Below the pieces are notes generated by a model. It worked only from the letters and a program-made list of their open reading frames with translations, ran no database searches and was not told the origin of the DNA. From Pseudomonas lini (GTDB taxonomy: Bacteria; Pseudomonadota; Gammaproteobacteria; Pseudomonadales; Pseudomonadaceae): a stretch of 64,000 bases of DNA. Both the position numbers and the translations under genes were made by a program. The stretch is taken from NCBI RefSeq assembly GCF_964063345.1, contig NZ_OZ061318.1, forward strand, positions 62,001-126,000, given 5' to 3'. Numbering within the stretch: position 1 is the stretch's first letter; each line of letters begins with the position of its first letter. Positions 44,404 to 53,453 of the stretch are shown here, piece after piece.

Positions 44404-45948
44404 ATGCTCATGAGTACCAACAGCTACCTCGAGTTTTACCTCTCCCTGCTGGCTTGGATCATCAATAACGGCCTCTGGAGTGTATTGTCCGATACTGGAC
44501 TGTTCGCCGCACCCTTCGGCGCGATCATCTTGCAGGAATGGTTGTCTGCCCGTCAGCAAGGCGCGGATGAAGGCAACAAGGGACTGCTCTCGGTGCCGCG
44601 AATCGAAAACCGGCTGTGGCTGGCCTATATCGTCGTGTTGTTCGGTTGCGCGCCGGTCTTTCCGTTGAGCCTCGCCTCGATGGCGTTCGATGACGCGGCG
44701 AGCCAGCGCTGCGGCGTGAGTGTGACCAAACCAGCGGAAACCGCTTGGGGGACCACCTTCAATACCATCGGCGAACGCTCCGCCAACGTGCCGATCTGGT
44801 GGTTTCTGGTGCATGCCTTGAGCAAAGGCGTGACCGCGGCGGCCACCGCCTCCATTCCCTGCGCACCGGATATCCGGCAGATGCGCATGGAGATCGACAG
44901 TTCGCGCATCGACAGCCAGTTACTGCTGCAGGAAGTCGCCGACTTCACTCGCGACTGTTATGGCTATTCCCGTTCTCGGTTGTTTACCAATCGCCCGCAG
45001 TTGGATAAGGCACAAAGTCATGACGCCTCCTGGATCGGCTCAAGCTATTTTCTCGACACGCCCGGCTACTACGACACCGATCGTTCACGCACACCGCGAG
45101 TCAGCTGGCCGTATGACGACAGCCGCGATGTTTCCTTACCGCGGCTGGAGAATGGCGGGGGCTACCCCACCTGCAAGCAATGGTGGAGCGATAGCGGTGT
45201 CGGGTTGCGCGAACGTTTGATCGGGCAGGTCGATCCTTCGCTGCTGACTCAGCTGAAAGGTTGGTTGACTGGCCGTTCAAGCAACGAGATCGAGGATGCC
45301 ACCCTGCGCGAGCTGGTCAGCCCGCGCCAGCAATCGATGTCCATGTCGCCCGGACAGGTGTACCAGGACTATGGCTCCAGTGCTCGCGGCGGCTCGATCA
45401 ATCAGGGGCTCAATAACCTGGCCACCAACACCGGGCTGGCCCTAGGCTCCTTCAGCAACTTCCCGGCGATGAATGCGCTACGCGCCGCCCTGCCAATGGT
45501 GCAGGCCTTCCTGATCATGGGCGTCATCATCAGCTTGCCGCTGATCCTGCTGGTCAGCACCTACCAGCTGAAGACCGTCATGACGGTGACGTTCGCGCTG
45601 TTCACCTTGCACATCCTGACCTTCTGGTGGGAGTTGGCCCGCTGGGTCGACTCCAGCATGCTCGACACCTTGTACAACCAAGTTTCGGCGTCCAATCAAG
45701 TGCTGTTATCGCTGCCTACGTCCGGGTTTATGGAGGGGACGGTCACGGCGCAGGTGATCGAGTACGTGATGGGGGCAATGTTCATCGTGCTTCCAATGTT
45801 GTTTTTGGCTGCGATGAGCTGGGCAGGATACAGCGTTGGCTCAATTGGCGATGGCATGCTTAGCAAAGGAGCAGCTCAAGCGCAGGACGCTGGAGCAAGG
45901 GGCGCTGGAGCTCTGATGTCTGCTGGAAAGGCCTTGAGGAAGGGGTGA
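44404..45948 (+). CDS. traG: TraG-like mating-pair stabilisation protein (TraG N-terminal domain)
   Basis: The 514-residue product has three groups of membrane helices and the TraG N-terminal-domain motifs (SYLEFYLSLLAWIINNGLWS; AFLIMGVIISLPLILLVSTY; GAMFIVLPMLFLAAMSWAGY). It lacks the long periplasmic C-terminal domain of F TraG, as is normal in this class. It is the last plus-strand gene of the transfer block. Confidence 0.9.
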   Translation: MLMSTNSYLEFYLSLLAWIINNGLWSVLSDTGLFAAPFGAIILQEWLSARQQGADEGNKGLLSVPRIENRLWLAYIVVLFGCAPVFPLSLASMAFDDAASQRCGVSVTKPAETAWGTTFNTIGERSANVPIWWFLVHALSKGVTAAATASIPCAPDIRQMRMEIDSSRIDSQLLLQEVADFTRDCYGYSRSRLFTNRPQLDKAQSHDASWIGSSYFLDTPGYYDTDRSRTPRVSWPYDDSRDVSLPRLENGGGYPTCKQWWSDSGVGLRERLIGQVDPSLLTQLKGWLTGRSSNEIEDATLRELVSPRQQSMSMSPGQVYQDYGSSARGGSINQGLNNLATNTGLALGSFSNFPAMNALRAALPMVQAFLIMGVIISLPLILLVSTYQLKTVMTVTFALFTLHILTFWWELARWVDSSMLDTLYNQVSASNQVLLSLPTSGFMEGTVTAQVIEYVMGAMFIVLPMLFLAAMSWAGYSVGSIGDGMLSKGAAQAQDAGARGAGALMSAGKALRKG

Positions 45949-45957
45949 AGAACTCGA

Positions 45958-46341
45958 CTACAGATCCTTTAAATCAGGCTGACCGGGTGCGCGGCCATAT
46001 TCATACTCACCATATGGGTCGCCATATGCTTTGTAACGGTGAGCATCCTTAGGTTTGATAGGCGTTCCATTGGCGATGGCCCAACACAAGACAATAAGGA
46101 TCATCACCGACACTGTGAACCATAAGCTAACTAGAAGGAGTCCGGCAGCAACTGCCAACTTGATGATTAGAAAACTCCCGCGAACAAGTATTTTACCTGC
46201 GGGCATGCCTGCCATCACCACTCGCTCAGCCACGCGGGATTCAAACATTTTCAACCTACGGTGACCACGCTTTACCAACATGCCACAGGCGTACGCCCAG
46301 CGGTGGGCACGTGAATTCTGAACAGGTTGCTGAGTCGCCAT
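45958..46341 (-). CDS. DUF3742-family ICE membrane protein
   Basis: The 127-residue product has a central hydrophobic pair (LIIKLAVAAGLLLVSLWFTV; VMILIVLCWAIANG) and a charged tail (YKAYGDPYGEYEYGRAP), matching DUF3742. It is read toward traG and ends 9 bp from it. Function unknown. Confidence 0.85.
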   Translation of the reverse strand: MATQQPVQNSRAHRWAYACGMLVKRGHRRLKMFESRVAERVVMAGMPAGKILVRGSFLIIKLAVAAGLLLVSLWFTVSVMILIVLCWAIANGTPIKPKDAHRYKAYGDPYGEYEYGRAPGQPDLKDL

Positions 46342-46521
46342 GGCCTCGCCCTCTTCTGAGCGTTTTCATGATTGAAACAGGAGTAACAGCGTACTACTGA
46401 AAACTATCCGTGCCTGACCGTTTATCAGCTTGCCCAGCCAAAAAATCTTCACTGGAAGATAGAAGACGAACATCAGGACACAGCTTTTCTTCGGAGGTTG
46501 ACCCGTATAAATCGCTCCGCT

Positions 46522-46672
46522 AAATACAAGGTACGGATCGCTGTTATCGACAGCATCTTTCCAGGTAGCCAGAGCCTTCAAGACTACGTCACTTCGGTGA
46601 TGGTTCTCCCCAAGTGCGATTAGCGTTCGGTAGCTCGCACGGTCACCGTTTCTACGGTGATGAACGCCTACT
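46522..46672 (+). ncRNA. Structured leader RNA, copy 2
   Basis: This copy aligns with 20241-20391 along its whole length. Hairpins: GCTGTT/GACAGC (46540-46554), GTAGCC/GACTAC with one mismatch (46565-46587), TCAC/GTGA with a TTCG loop (46589-46600), GTGCG/CGCAC enclosing AGC/GCT (46614-46640), and TCACCGT/ACGGTGA (46643-46660). GTTC in the fourth loop can pair with GAAC at 46662-46665. Relative to copy 1 several changes keep pairing. It precedes a small ICE gene and ardC. Confidence 0.75.
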
Positions 46673-46797
46673 GCTCTCCTGAGCGCCTTTCGAGCTCTGC
46701 TCGCCAGGCAAATCCCCTTGTTTTTCTTCAACCCACCGCGGGGAAATCCCTTCCCCCAGCGGGACAGGTTTCTTCGCGTTTTCAACGGAGGCACACC

Positions 46798-47127
46798 ATG
46801 TCCAACTTACTTACACCGGAAGTACTGAACACCCTTCGGTTGCCCATTGTGTTCACGCCTGGCGCGTGGCAACGCGCAGTACTGCTCGATCGCTGGGGTC
46901 ATCCTGAGAAGCTGCAGGTCGATCGGCTGAGCAACGTATTGCGCGCAGCCTTCGAGGCTCACCTGGCCTATCCACACGAGCCCTATGTGCTGTTCGAGGT
47001 AGCCCAAATCGCCCCAACGGGTCATCCACGCCATGATCCGTTGCTGCAACTGAGCCTCAGCCTGCTCCTAGAGCCTGGCCAGCCTAACGCCTTGCTGATA
47101 GCGCTTACAGGAGAACATCAACGCTAA
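46798..47127 (+). CDS. Small ICE hypothetical protein downstream of RNA copy 2
   Basis: The 109-residue product (MSNLLTPEVLNTLRLPIVFT; HEPYVLFEVAQIAPTGHPRH) has no known domain. CGGAGG lies 7 nt before the ATG at 46798; the longer upstream frame runs through the structured RNA and is not used. Sharing the same leader RNA as the STY4534 gene suggests that both are regulated alike. Confidence 0.65.
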   Translation: MSNLLTPEVLNTLRLPIVFTPGAWQRAVLLDRWGHPEKLQVDRLSNVLRAAFEAHLAYPHEPYVLFEVAQIAPTGHPRHDPLLQLSLSLLLEPGQPNALLIALTGEHQR

Positions 47128-47262
47128 ACGCATACGGTCGTACTCGACACCCCGATCCACACTCAGACGGCATGTAAGCCCTGCATCAATCCAACCATCA
47201 CCCACCGGGGAACCCTCCCCGACGGGCAAGGCGTTCCTCCGTTTTCTCTCGAGGAAAATGCC

Positions 47263-48225
47263 ATGCGCGATATCTACCAAGACGTGACTGACAAGATCGT
47301 TACCGCGTTAAACCAAGGCGCTGCCCCTTGGATCAAACCCTGGTCCTCAAGTGGCTCAGCTGACGTCGGTCACCATCAACCCTTCCCCATTAACGCCATC
47401 ACGCGTCGCCCCTACTCGGGGATCAACTTGCCGTTGCTCTGGGCCGAGGCCAGGTTGCAGGGATTCACTCAAGATCGTTGGCTGACCTTCAACCAAGCCA
47501 AAAAGGCCGGCGGACACATCCGTAAGGGTGAACACAGTGCCTTGGCAGTGCTCTACAAGCCGATGGAGCGTGAAGAACAGAACGAGTCAGGTCAGCCCAT
47601 ACTCGATGAACACGGTGAGCCCAAAGTCGCTCACTTCGGTATTCTCAGGACGCATTTTCTGTTCAACATCGAGCAAACGGAGGGGTTCGAAATGCTCAAT
47701 GAAACCCTGCTTGAGACGGAACCGAGTGATCCCTTCCAGGCCAACATCGCTGCGGAAAATCTGCTGTTAAGTTCGGGTGCACACATCGTTCATCGATCTA
47801 CCGACGAAGCCTTTTACCATCCGATCAGGGATCTCATCCAACTACCGACAAAAGCGCAATTTCACGATAAAGGCGGGTACTACGCCACCGCACTGCACGA
47901 GCTGACGCACTGGACCGGGCATCACTCTCGGTTGCAGCGCGAAGGCGTGACGTCATCCTGTCCGTTCGGCTCGCCAGGCTACGCGTTTGAGGAGTTGATC
48001 GCCGAAATGGGCGCAGCTTTTTTATGTGCCTACACCGGTATACAGGGAGAGCTTAGGCACGAGGGCTACATCGACTCCTGGCTCGGCCTGCTTAAGGCTG
48101 ACAAACGCGCGATCTTCCGCGCCAGTGGTCATGCCCGCAGCGCCTCGGAGTATGTGCTCAACCTGGAGCAGCAACTGCAGCAAGCGGTCTTGGATGACTC
48201 ACTATGTATGAACGATGGAGCTTAA
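47263..48225 (+). CDS. ArdC-like antirestriction protein with zincin domain
   Basis: The 320-residue product has an N-terminal single-strand-DNA-binding domain (APWIKPWSSSGS; WLTFNQAKKAGGHIRKGEHS) and a zinc metallopeptidase-like C-terminal domain with HELTHWTGHHSRL (about residue 212) and downstream Glu-rich FEELIAEMGAAFLCA. ArdC of IncW plasmids protects incoming single-stranded DNA from restriction. A hairpin leader (CCC..GGGG/CCCC..GGG) precedes it. Confidence 0.9.
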   Translation: MRDIYQDVTDKIVTALNQGAAPWIKPWSSSGSADVGHHQPFPINAITRRPYSGINLPLLWAEARLQGFTQDRWLTFNQAKKAGGHIRKGEHSALAVLYKPMEREEQNESGQPILDEHGEPKVAHFGILRTHFLFNIEQTEGFEMLNETLLETEPSDPFQANIAAENLLLSSGAHIVHRSTDEAFYHPIRDLIQLPTKAQFHDKGGYYATALHELTHWTGHHSRLQREGVTSSCPFGSPGYAFEELIAEMGAAFLCAYTGIQGELRHEGYIDSWLGLLKADKRAIFRASGHARSASEYVLNLEQQLQQAVLDDSLCMNDGA

Positions 48226-48255
48226 TTGTTACCTCACCCACTGCAAGTGCTTCAC

Positions 48256-48313
48256 AGGGCCCAACGCGAGTTAGGCCCTTTTTTTCTGTACCGGTACTCA
48301 GAAAAAAGGGCCA
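48256..48313. terminator. Terminator after ardC, with a mirrored T/A-run
   Basis: AGGGCC at 48256 pairs with GGCCCT at 48274-48279, followed by seven T in all. The right arm and T-run are themselves mirrored by CAGAAAAAAGGGCC ending at 48313 around TACCGGTAC, so a longer hairpin can form and either strand may be terminated. Confidence 0.75.
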
Positions 48314-48369
48314 TGCCGCGGGACTCTGACGCAAAGAGCACCAGATGGGTGCACACCCGCAGCACGCCG

Positions 48370-48564
48370 TTACGTATCCAGGTTCTGCGCCAGAAAATCC
48401 ACTAGTTCGAGCGGACTTCGGCTGTCGATCACCTTGTAGATCAGATCGCGTTTACTGCGCGGCAACTTCTTGACCACGCTCTTCGCCGAGGCCCTGACGG
48501 CTTCGTCTGTCCCATGGATGCGTGCCGCAAGCAGCAGCACTAGTGTGGCGTCAGTGAGGGTCAT
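48370..48564 (-). CDS. Small hypothetical protein
   Basis: The 64-residue product begins MTLTDATLVLLLAARIHGTD at the ATG at 48564; a TTG at 48588 would add eight residues. It is basic and helical (KSVVKKLPRSKRDLIYKVID). Unknown function. It lies between the ardC terminator and the chemoreceptor gene. Confidence 0.6.
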   Translation of the reverse strand: MTLTDATLVLLLAARIHGTDEAVRASAKSVVKKLPRSKRDLIYKVIDSRSPLELVDFLAQNLDT

Positions 48565-48786
48565 GATAGGACTCACAAAAATTTGCACCGCAGTGTACCG
48601 AGTTCTCCGTACCCAACACTAACTAGATCATCGATGTACTCACCGCACAGCAAGAGAGTGAGCAATATTTCAGTCTTTTATTATCTGGGTTCCTCACCAA
48701 AACTATGAGCCAGCGTTTCGATGACGGCCCGGATCAACCCCGTACTCTTCACCGATCTGCCGTACTCTGAAGTACGCGACAAAGCC

Positions 48787-50949
48787 TCAAGCAGCACTTT
48801 GCCGGGAGTTGTTGCTCACCTCGAACAGCCCCACCAGCTTTTGCAGTTTATTGGCATCGAGCCGTACCGTTTCCGCACTGGTCTGTAGCACGATCACCGT
48901 CTGGCGCATCTCTGCGGACGACTGGTCGACCTGCTTGATCGTTTTGCCATAGTCGAGGCTGCGTTCATTGAGTTGCTGGATGATGCTGAACATGCTTTCC
49001 ACTGCCTGATGCAGTTGCACATTTTCCGAGGATGCCTCTTCGGCCAGGCGCAGGCTGTTGTCAACATCCTTGACTCCGTTTTCCATAAAGCCCACGGCTT
49101 TTTGCGTTTCGTTTTGCAGGCCTTCGACCATCTGCCGGATGTCGTCGGCGGCGCGGGATGTGCGCGAGGCCAAGGTTCGAACTTCATCGGCTACCACCGC
49201 AAAACCACGACCATGTTCGCCGGCGCGGGCGGCCTCAATGGCGGCGTTCAGCGCCAGCAGGTTGGTCTGGTTGGTGATGTCGCTGATCAGGCCGGTGATA
49301 TTGCCGATTTGTGCCATCCGGCTGTCAAGCAACTGCACGCTCGAAGAAGACCGCTCCACGACATCGCGAATTGACTGAGTCCCCACCTGTACCGCGAGAA
49401 ATTGCTCGCGGGCTCGGCTGACCACTTCGTCCATCGCTTGCTTCATTTGTTCGGCACTGGCCGAGGCTTGCTGGATCTCGCCCAGTTGCTCTTCGACGAT
49501 GATCATCATGCGATGCACCGCCTCCGCAACTTCGCCGGAGGTGAGGCTGGCCTCCTGGCTGCGGCCGAGCATCAGCTGGTTGGTTTTGCCGACGCTGTGA
49601 CTGGCCTTGATCACCTGCCCAACGACCGCATCCAGATGGTCGATAAAACTGTTGATCCAACGGCCCATATCTCCGGTCTCGTCGTTGGCCATACGCGTGG
49701 TGTCGAGGCGCTGACGCAGATTGCCCTCGCCTTCAGCGATGGTCCTGATCACACCGGTCATTTCGTTTAGACGCGCAGCCAACCGCTTCGGGCCAAAAGT
49801 GCTGAACAGGAGCGCAGCCGCCAGCATGCTCAAAGTCTCGCAAGCATCGATCAGGCTCTGCTCCAGACCACTGTAGTGCTGGACCAGGAAATTGCAGGTG
49901 AACAAGCCAACCATGGTTGCCAGGTAAGGTTTCATTAACCCGTAACTCAGCGAGCGCCGTCGATAGACTTCCTCCAGATCGGCTTCGCACATCATGCCCC
50001 AGCGGTCAGGCGAACCGGGCAATTGGAAAGTAACGCCCTTGCCAACCACCGGAATGTGCCGGTAGTCCGAGTAGCCGGGATAGGTGACGAACAGATTGGA
50101 GCCAGTGCGAATGGTTTCCCGCACACCGGGGTGCAATTGTTGAGTCGCCGGATCAGTGAAGCGCAGTTCCAGTTCGGTGTGGCGCTGTATTTGTACGGTC
50201 TTCCAGGGGGTGCGCACGCCACTTTTGAGATTCTCGCCGCGAGTGAACGTACCGTCCTCGAAGCGCGAACGAGACAGGGCAATACCCGGCTGAATCGTTG
50301 GATCGAAGCGCGACTGGACCATGAATAGATAATTATCTCCCGACTCGGCAAAAATATGCCCGGCCTCACGCTGGATCAGGTCACTCAAGACATCATTCGG
50401 CACGCGACCGCAGAGACAGCCAAGGACTTTGCCGTCAGCCTTCAGGGGCTGGTAGAACATCAGCGTGACCTCATCGTGAAAGCGCGAAGATGAGGGACCA
50501 ATCTGCAAAGTCAGAGGATCGCTGTAAGGGCCGTGGAGAAACGGAGCTTTCAAACCTTCGGCCAATGCTTTGGGATTGCAGGGGCTGCTTTTGCCATGAC
50601 CACTCCAGGTCGAGGCGATGACTGCGCCGCCTGTATCGACGACAAAGAGTTCGGAAAAGTCCTCGGCCTGGCCGAGCTTGTCCAGCAGCGGATGATTGTC
50701 GAGATGGGAGAAGTCGCGGCTAAGGGTCGCGGCCAGTTCGGCCAAGTGTTCCCACTGCTCCCGAGTCCAGTTGTGCAGCAATTTGACTCGGGTTTCGGCA
50801 ATAGCCTCGAATGTCTGCTCAATCACCGGATAGGCAGACCGATTGAGTCGGCAGGACCAGTTCATCGCCAGTTTTCCTGTCTTGCCAAACCAGGGTAACC
50901 AGTGCTTTTCGGCGGAGGATAACTGCATGGAATTGCTTGATAGCGACAT
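48787..50949 (-). CDS. Methyl-accepting chemotaxis protein
   Basis: The 720-residue product has an N-terminal PDC/Cache-like sensor region ([37 protein letters not shown]), hydrophobic segments around residues 335-375, a HAMP-like stretch and a full signalling domain with the conserved tip ([31 protein letters not shown]). It would signal to CheA/CheW of the host. It stands alone on the minus strand between ardC and traI; ligand unknown. No che genes are present. Confidence 0.92.
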   Translation of the reverse strand: MSLSSNSMQLSSAEKHWLPWFGKTGKLAMNWSCRLNRSAYPVIEQTFEAIAETRVKLLHNWTREQWEHLAELAATLSRDFSHLDNHPLLDKLGQAEDFSELFVVDTGGAVIASTWSGHGKSSPCNPKALAEGLKAPFLHGPYSDPLTLQIGPSSSRFHDEVTLMFYQPLKADGKVLGCLCGRVPNDVLSDLIQREAGHIFAESGDNYLFMVQSRFDPTIQPGIALSRSRFEDGTFTRGENLKSGVRTPWKTVQIQRHTELELRFTDPATQQLHPGVRETIRTGSNLFVTYPGYSDYRHIPVVGKGVTFQLPGSPDRWGMMCEADLEEVYRRRSLSYGLMKPYLATMVGLFTCNFLVQHYSGLEQSLIDACETLSMLAAALLFSTFGPKRLAARLNEMTGVIRTIAEGEGNLRQRLDTTRMANDETGDMGRWINSFIDHLDAVVGQVIKASHSVGKTNQLMLGRSQEASLTSGEVAEAVHRMMIIVEEQLGEIQQASASAEQMKQAMDEVVSRAREQFLAVQVGTQSIRDVVERSSSSVQLLDSRMAQIGNITGLISDITNQTNLLALNAAIEAARAGEHGRGFAVVADEVRTLASRTSRAADDIRQMVEGLQNETQKAVGFMENGVKDVDNSLRLAEEASSENVQLHQAVESMFSIIQQLNERSLDYGKTIKQVDQSSAEMRQTVIVLQTSAETVRLDANKLQKLVGLFEVSNNSRQSAA

Positions 50950-51560
50950 TCACTTCCCCAAGTACGACATACGAGTGCCGAAACTTCAGGCAAATACCAC
51001 GCCAACTCGAAAGCTTGCTATCCATCGCCGCAGCTTAAGAACTTAGACTCCGAGTTGGGTTGCGTAGGAACCTCCCAAGCTGAAGGTTATCGGCGCTAGG
51101 TAGGAGCTCAGAGCGGCAGAAGGTTATTTGCGAGCGATCCGATTGGAACATTCGTGTTTCAAATAAGTGCGCGATGCGATCCGTGCTCACAAACAGGGCC
51201 GCAAACGACTACCCGATACCGCTGATAGCTCGACAAGAGTATTGCAGCCGACCTCGTTCAGATCATTGATTTGACCGCCCCCCTGGGAACCGGTATCACC
51301 TCACCGATCACTCATAGTCGGCGATATGACGCTGGATCATTGTCTACCGCTGATCAGCGAAATCATGGCACAGCACCAACCGGCTCCCTCCTCGCTCGGC
51401 AACTAAACGGTACCCGGAGAAATCGGTATTCCCATTGCCGCATAAAGGGACTCGCGCCAAAAGGACGGGTAAGGGTTGGAAGGGAATGGGGACTCAAGGG
51501 TAAGAGCGCTATCCGAAAAGGCTAAAAGGCCGCTGACCCAGTCACTTCCCGGAGGTCACG
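50950..51560. other. Divergent control region between the chemoreceptor and traI
   Basis: About 610 bp with no credible gene. It must contain promoters for the chemoreceptor and traI. The last 100 bp before traI are strikingly G-rich on the plus strand (51467-51500, listed separately). The nick site oriT may be here because MobH relaxase genes often lie close to it; no diagnostic oriT sequence was recognised. Confidence 0.45.
51467..51500 (+). promoter_or_regulatory. G-quadruplex-like run upstream of traI
   Basis: Five G-tracts are seen: GGG at 51467, 51473 and 51482, GGGG at 51488 and GGG at 51498, with loops of 3, 6, 3 and 6 nt. This meets the usual G3+N1-7 pattern. The run ends 60 bp before the traI start on the coding strand, so it would be in the mRNA leader as well as in the DNA. 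Confidence 0.55.
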
Positions 51561-53285
51561 ATGCTCGGTTTGTTTCGCCACAAAAGGCAGAAGCCGCCTC
51601 CGACCGTGAGCGTCGCCGAAGGTTACCTGCCCATCGAGTCGGCCCACAGCTTGTTAGCAGCGGAGCACCGCCGCCAGTTGCTCGATCGCATCTGGCAGTA
51701 CACCGCCCTCTCCCACGCCCAATTCACTCATCTCTACTTGCAGCCGATCCATCGCTACGCCGAACAGGTCCAGCAACTCCCGGCCAGCGAGACGCACCAT
51801 CATGCTTATCTCGGCGGCATGCTCGACCATGGTCTGGAGTTGGTCGCCTGTAGTCTGAAGCTGCGCCAGTCGTATCTACTTCCCACTGGCGCCGCGCCCG
51901 AAGACCAGGCCGCCCAGACCGACGCCTGGTCCGCCGGTATCGCCTACGGCGCCCTGCTGCATGACATTGGCAAGATCGCCGTGGACTTGCTGATCGAACG
52001 CCAGGATGGCCGTCCTTGGCATCCTTGGCACGGTCCCCTGGATCAGCCCTACCGTTTTCGCTACCTCAAGGATCGTGACTACCACCTGCACGGCGCGGCC
52101 GCGGGTTTGCTCTACACCCAGATTCTCGATCGCCCAATCCTCGATTGGCTCAGTGGATTTCCGTCACTGTGGGCCAGCCTGCTGTATGTCCTGGCGGGCC
52201 AGTACGAACGTGCCGGCGTGCTCGGTGAGTTGGTGATTCAAGCCGACCGCGTCTCCACCGCGCAGAACATTGGCGGCAACCCGAGCAAGGCGCTGCAAGC
52301 GCCGATTCATTCGCTGCAACATCACTTGATCAGCGGACTGCGTCACCTGGTTCAACACGAGCTGAAACTCAACCAGCCGGGTGCCGCGGGTTGGTTGACT
52401 CAAGACGCCCTCTGGCTCGTCAGCAAGACGGTCACCGACAAGCTACGAGCCTATCTGCTGTCGCAATCGATTGAGGGCATTCCCTCGTCCAACATCGCTG
52501 TGTTCGACGAACTCCAGTCGCATGGGCTAGTCGAGTCCACCCCAGAAGGCAAAGCCATCTGGACCGCGCTTGTGGCACAGGGAAACTGGCAGCAGAACTT
52601 TACCTTTCTGCGCCTTCAACCGGCGCTAATCTGGGGGAACGAAAACCGGCCTGAGGCGTTCAGCGGAACGGTGAACATTGCGGCCCATGACCACTCAACT
52701 GACAACCAGGTACCAACACCAGCGCCCGAGACAGGCAGTGCAGGATCAGGTCAAAGCCAACCGCAGCCGGATCCCATGGCGCAAGAGGATGCCGATTACC
52801 TCGGTACGCTGCTGGACATGTTCGAATTGGAAGAGCCTAAGGCCAGAGATGCACTGTCAGAAAGTACTGTCGAAACTTCAACGCTTCAACCGGATAGCCC
52901 AGGCCAGACATTCCTGAATTGGGTCAAGGAAGGCATTCTGAGCCACAAACTGATCATCAACGACAGCAAGGCCAAAATCCACACGGTGGGTGGCAGCGTA
53001 TTTCTGGTCACGCCTGGTCTCTTCCAACGCTATACGCAAGAATTCCCCGGTATCTCTCAGGGCACCTGCCAAGAGATCGAAGAATGGCGTTGGGTGCAGA
53101 AGCAGTTTGAGAAACTGAAGGTCCACAGGAAGCGCGACAATGGTTTAAATATTTGGGTCTGTCAGGTGGAAGGTCCTCGGAAGAAAGGAAAACTCCAGGG
53201 CTATTTGCTAGAAAAACCAAAACTATTATTCGAAGCTACGCCGGTGCCTTCGGACAATATTTTTTTAAAAATTGAAAAATCTTAA
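51561..53285 (+). CDS. traI: TraI-type relaxase, MobH family
   Basis: The 574-residue product has the TraI_2 region with an HD-type metal site: HHHAYLGGMLDHGLELVAC and LLHDIGKIAVD. The C-terminal part (FLNWVKEGILSHKLIINDSK; KIHTVGGSVFLVTPGLFQRY) is the family's second domain. It should nick at oriT and lead the strand through TraD. CGGAGG lies 6 nt before the ATG. In related ICEs the integrase gene usually follows; here the AbpAB genes follow instead. Confidence 0.92.
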   Translation: MLGLFRHKRQKPPPTVSVAEGYLPIESAHSLLAAEHRRQLLDRIWQYTALSHAQFTHLYLQPIHRYAEQVQQLPASETHHHAYLGGMLDHGLELVACSLKLRQSYLLPTGAAPEDQAAQTDAWSAGIAYGALLHDIGKIAVDLLIERQDGRPWHPWHGPLDQPYRFRYLKDRDYHLHGAAAGLLYTQILDRPILDWLSGFPSLWASLLYVLAGQYERAGVLGELVIQADRVSTAQNIGGNPSKALQAPIHSLQHHLISGLRHLVQHELKLNQPGAAGWLTQDALWLVSKTVTDKLRAYLLSQSIEGIPSSNIAVFDELQSHGLVESTPEGKAIWTALVAQGNWQQNFTFLRLQPALIWGNENRPEAFSGTVNIAAHDHSTDNQVPTPAPETGSAGSGQSQPQPDPMAQEDADYLGTLLDMFELEEPKARDALSESTVETSTLQPDSPGQTFLNWVKEGILSHKLIINDSKAKIHTVGGSVFLVTPGLFQRYTQEFPGISQGTCQEIEEWRWVQKQFEKLKVHRKRDNGLNIWVCQVEGPRKKGKLQGYLLEKPKLLFEATPVPSDNIFLKIEKS

Positions 53286-53453
53286 ATGTCCGTAACATCC
53301 CAGACTCGACTCAGGCAACCAGGCGAAGGATTGCGCACTGCGCGTCAGTCCCTGTTGCCAGCTCAACGATTTAAATACATCTCACAGGGCACAAGTCGAA
53401 GCCGAACGCACCACGCTTTGACCCTGCAGATGCTCCCTGCCAGCGCCTTAGAG

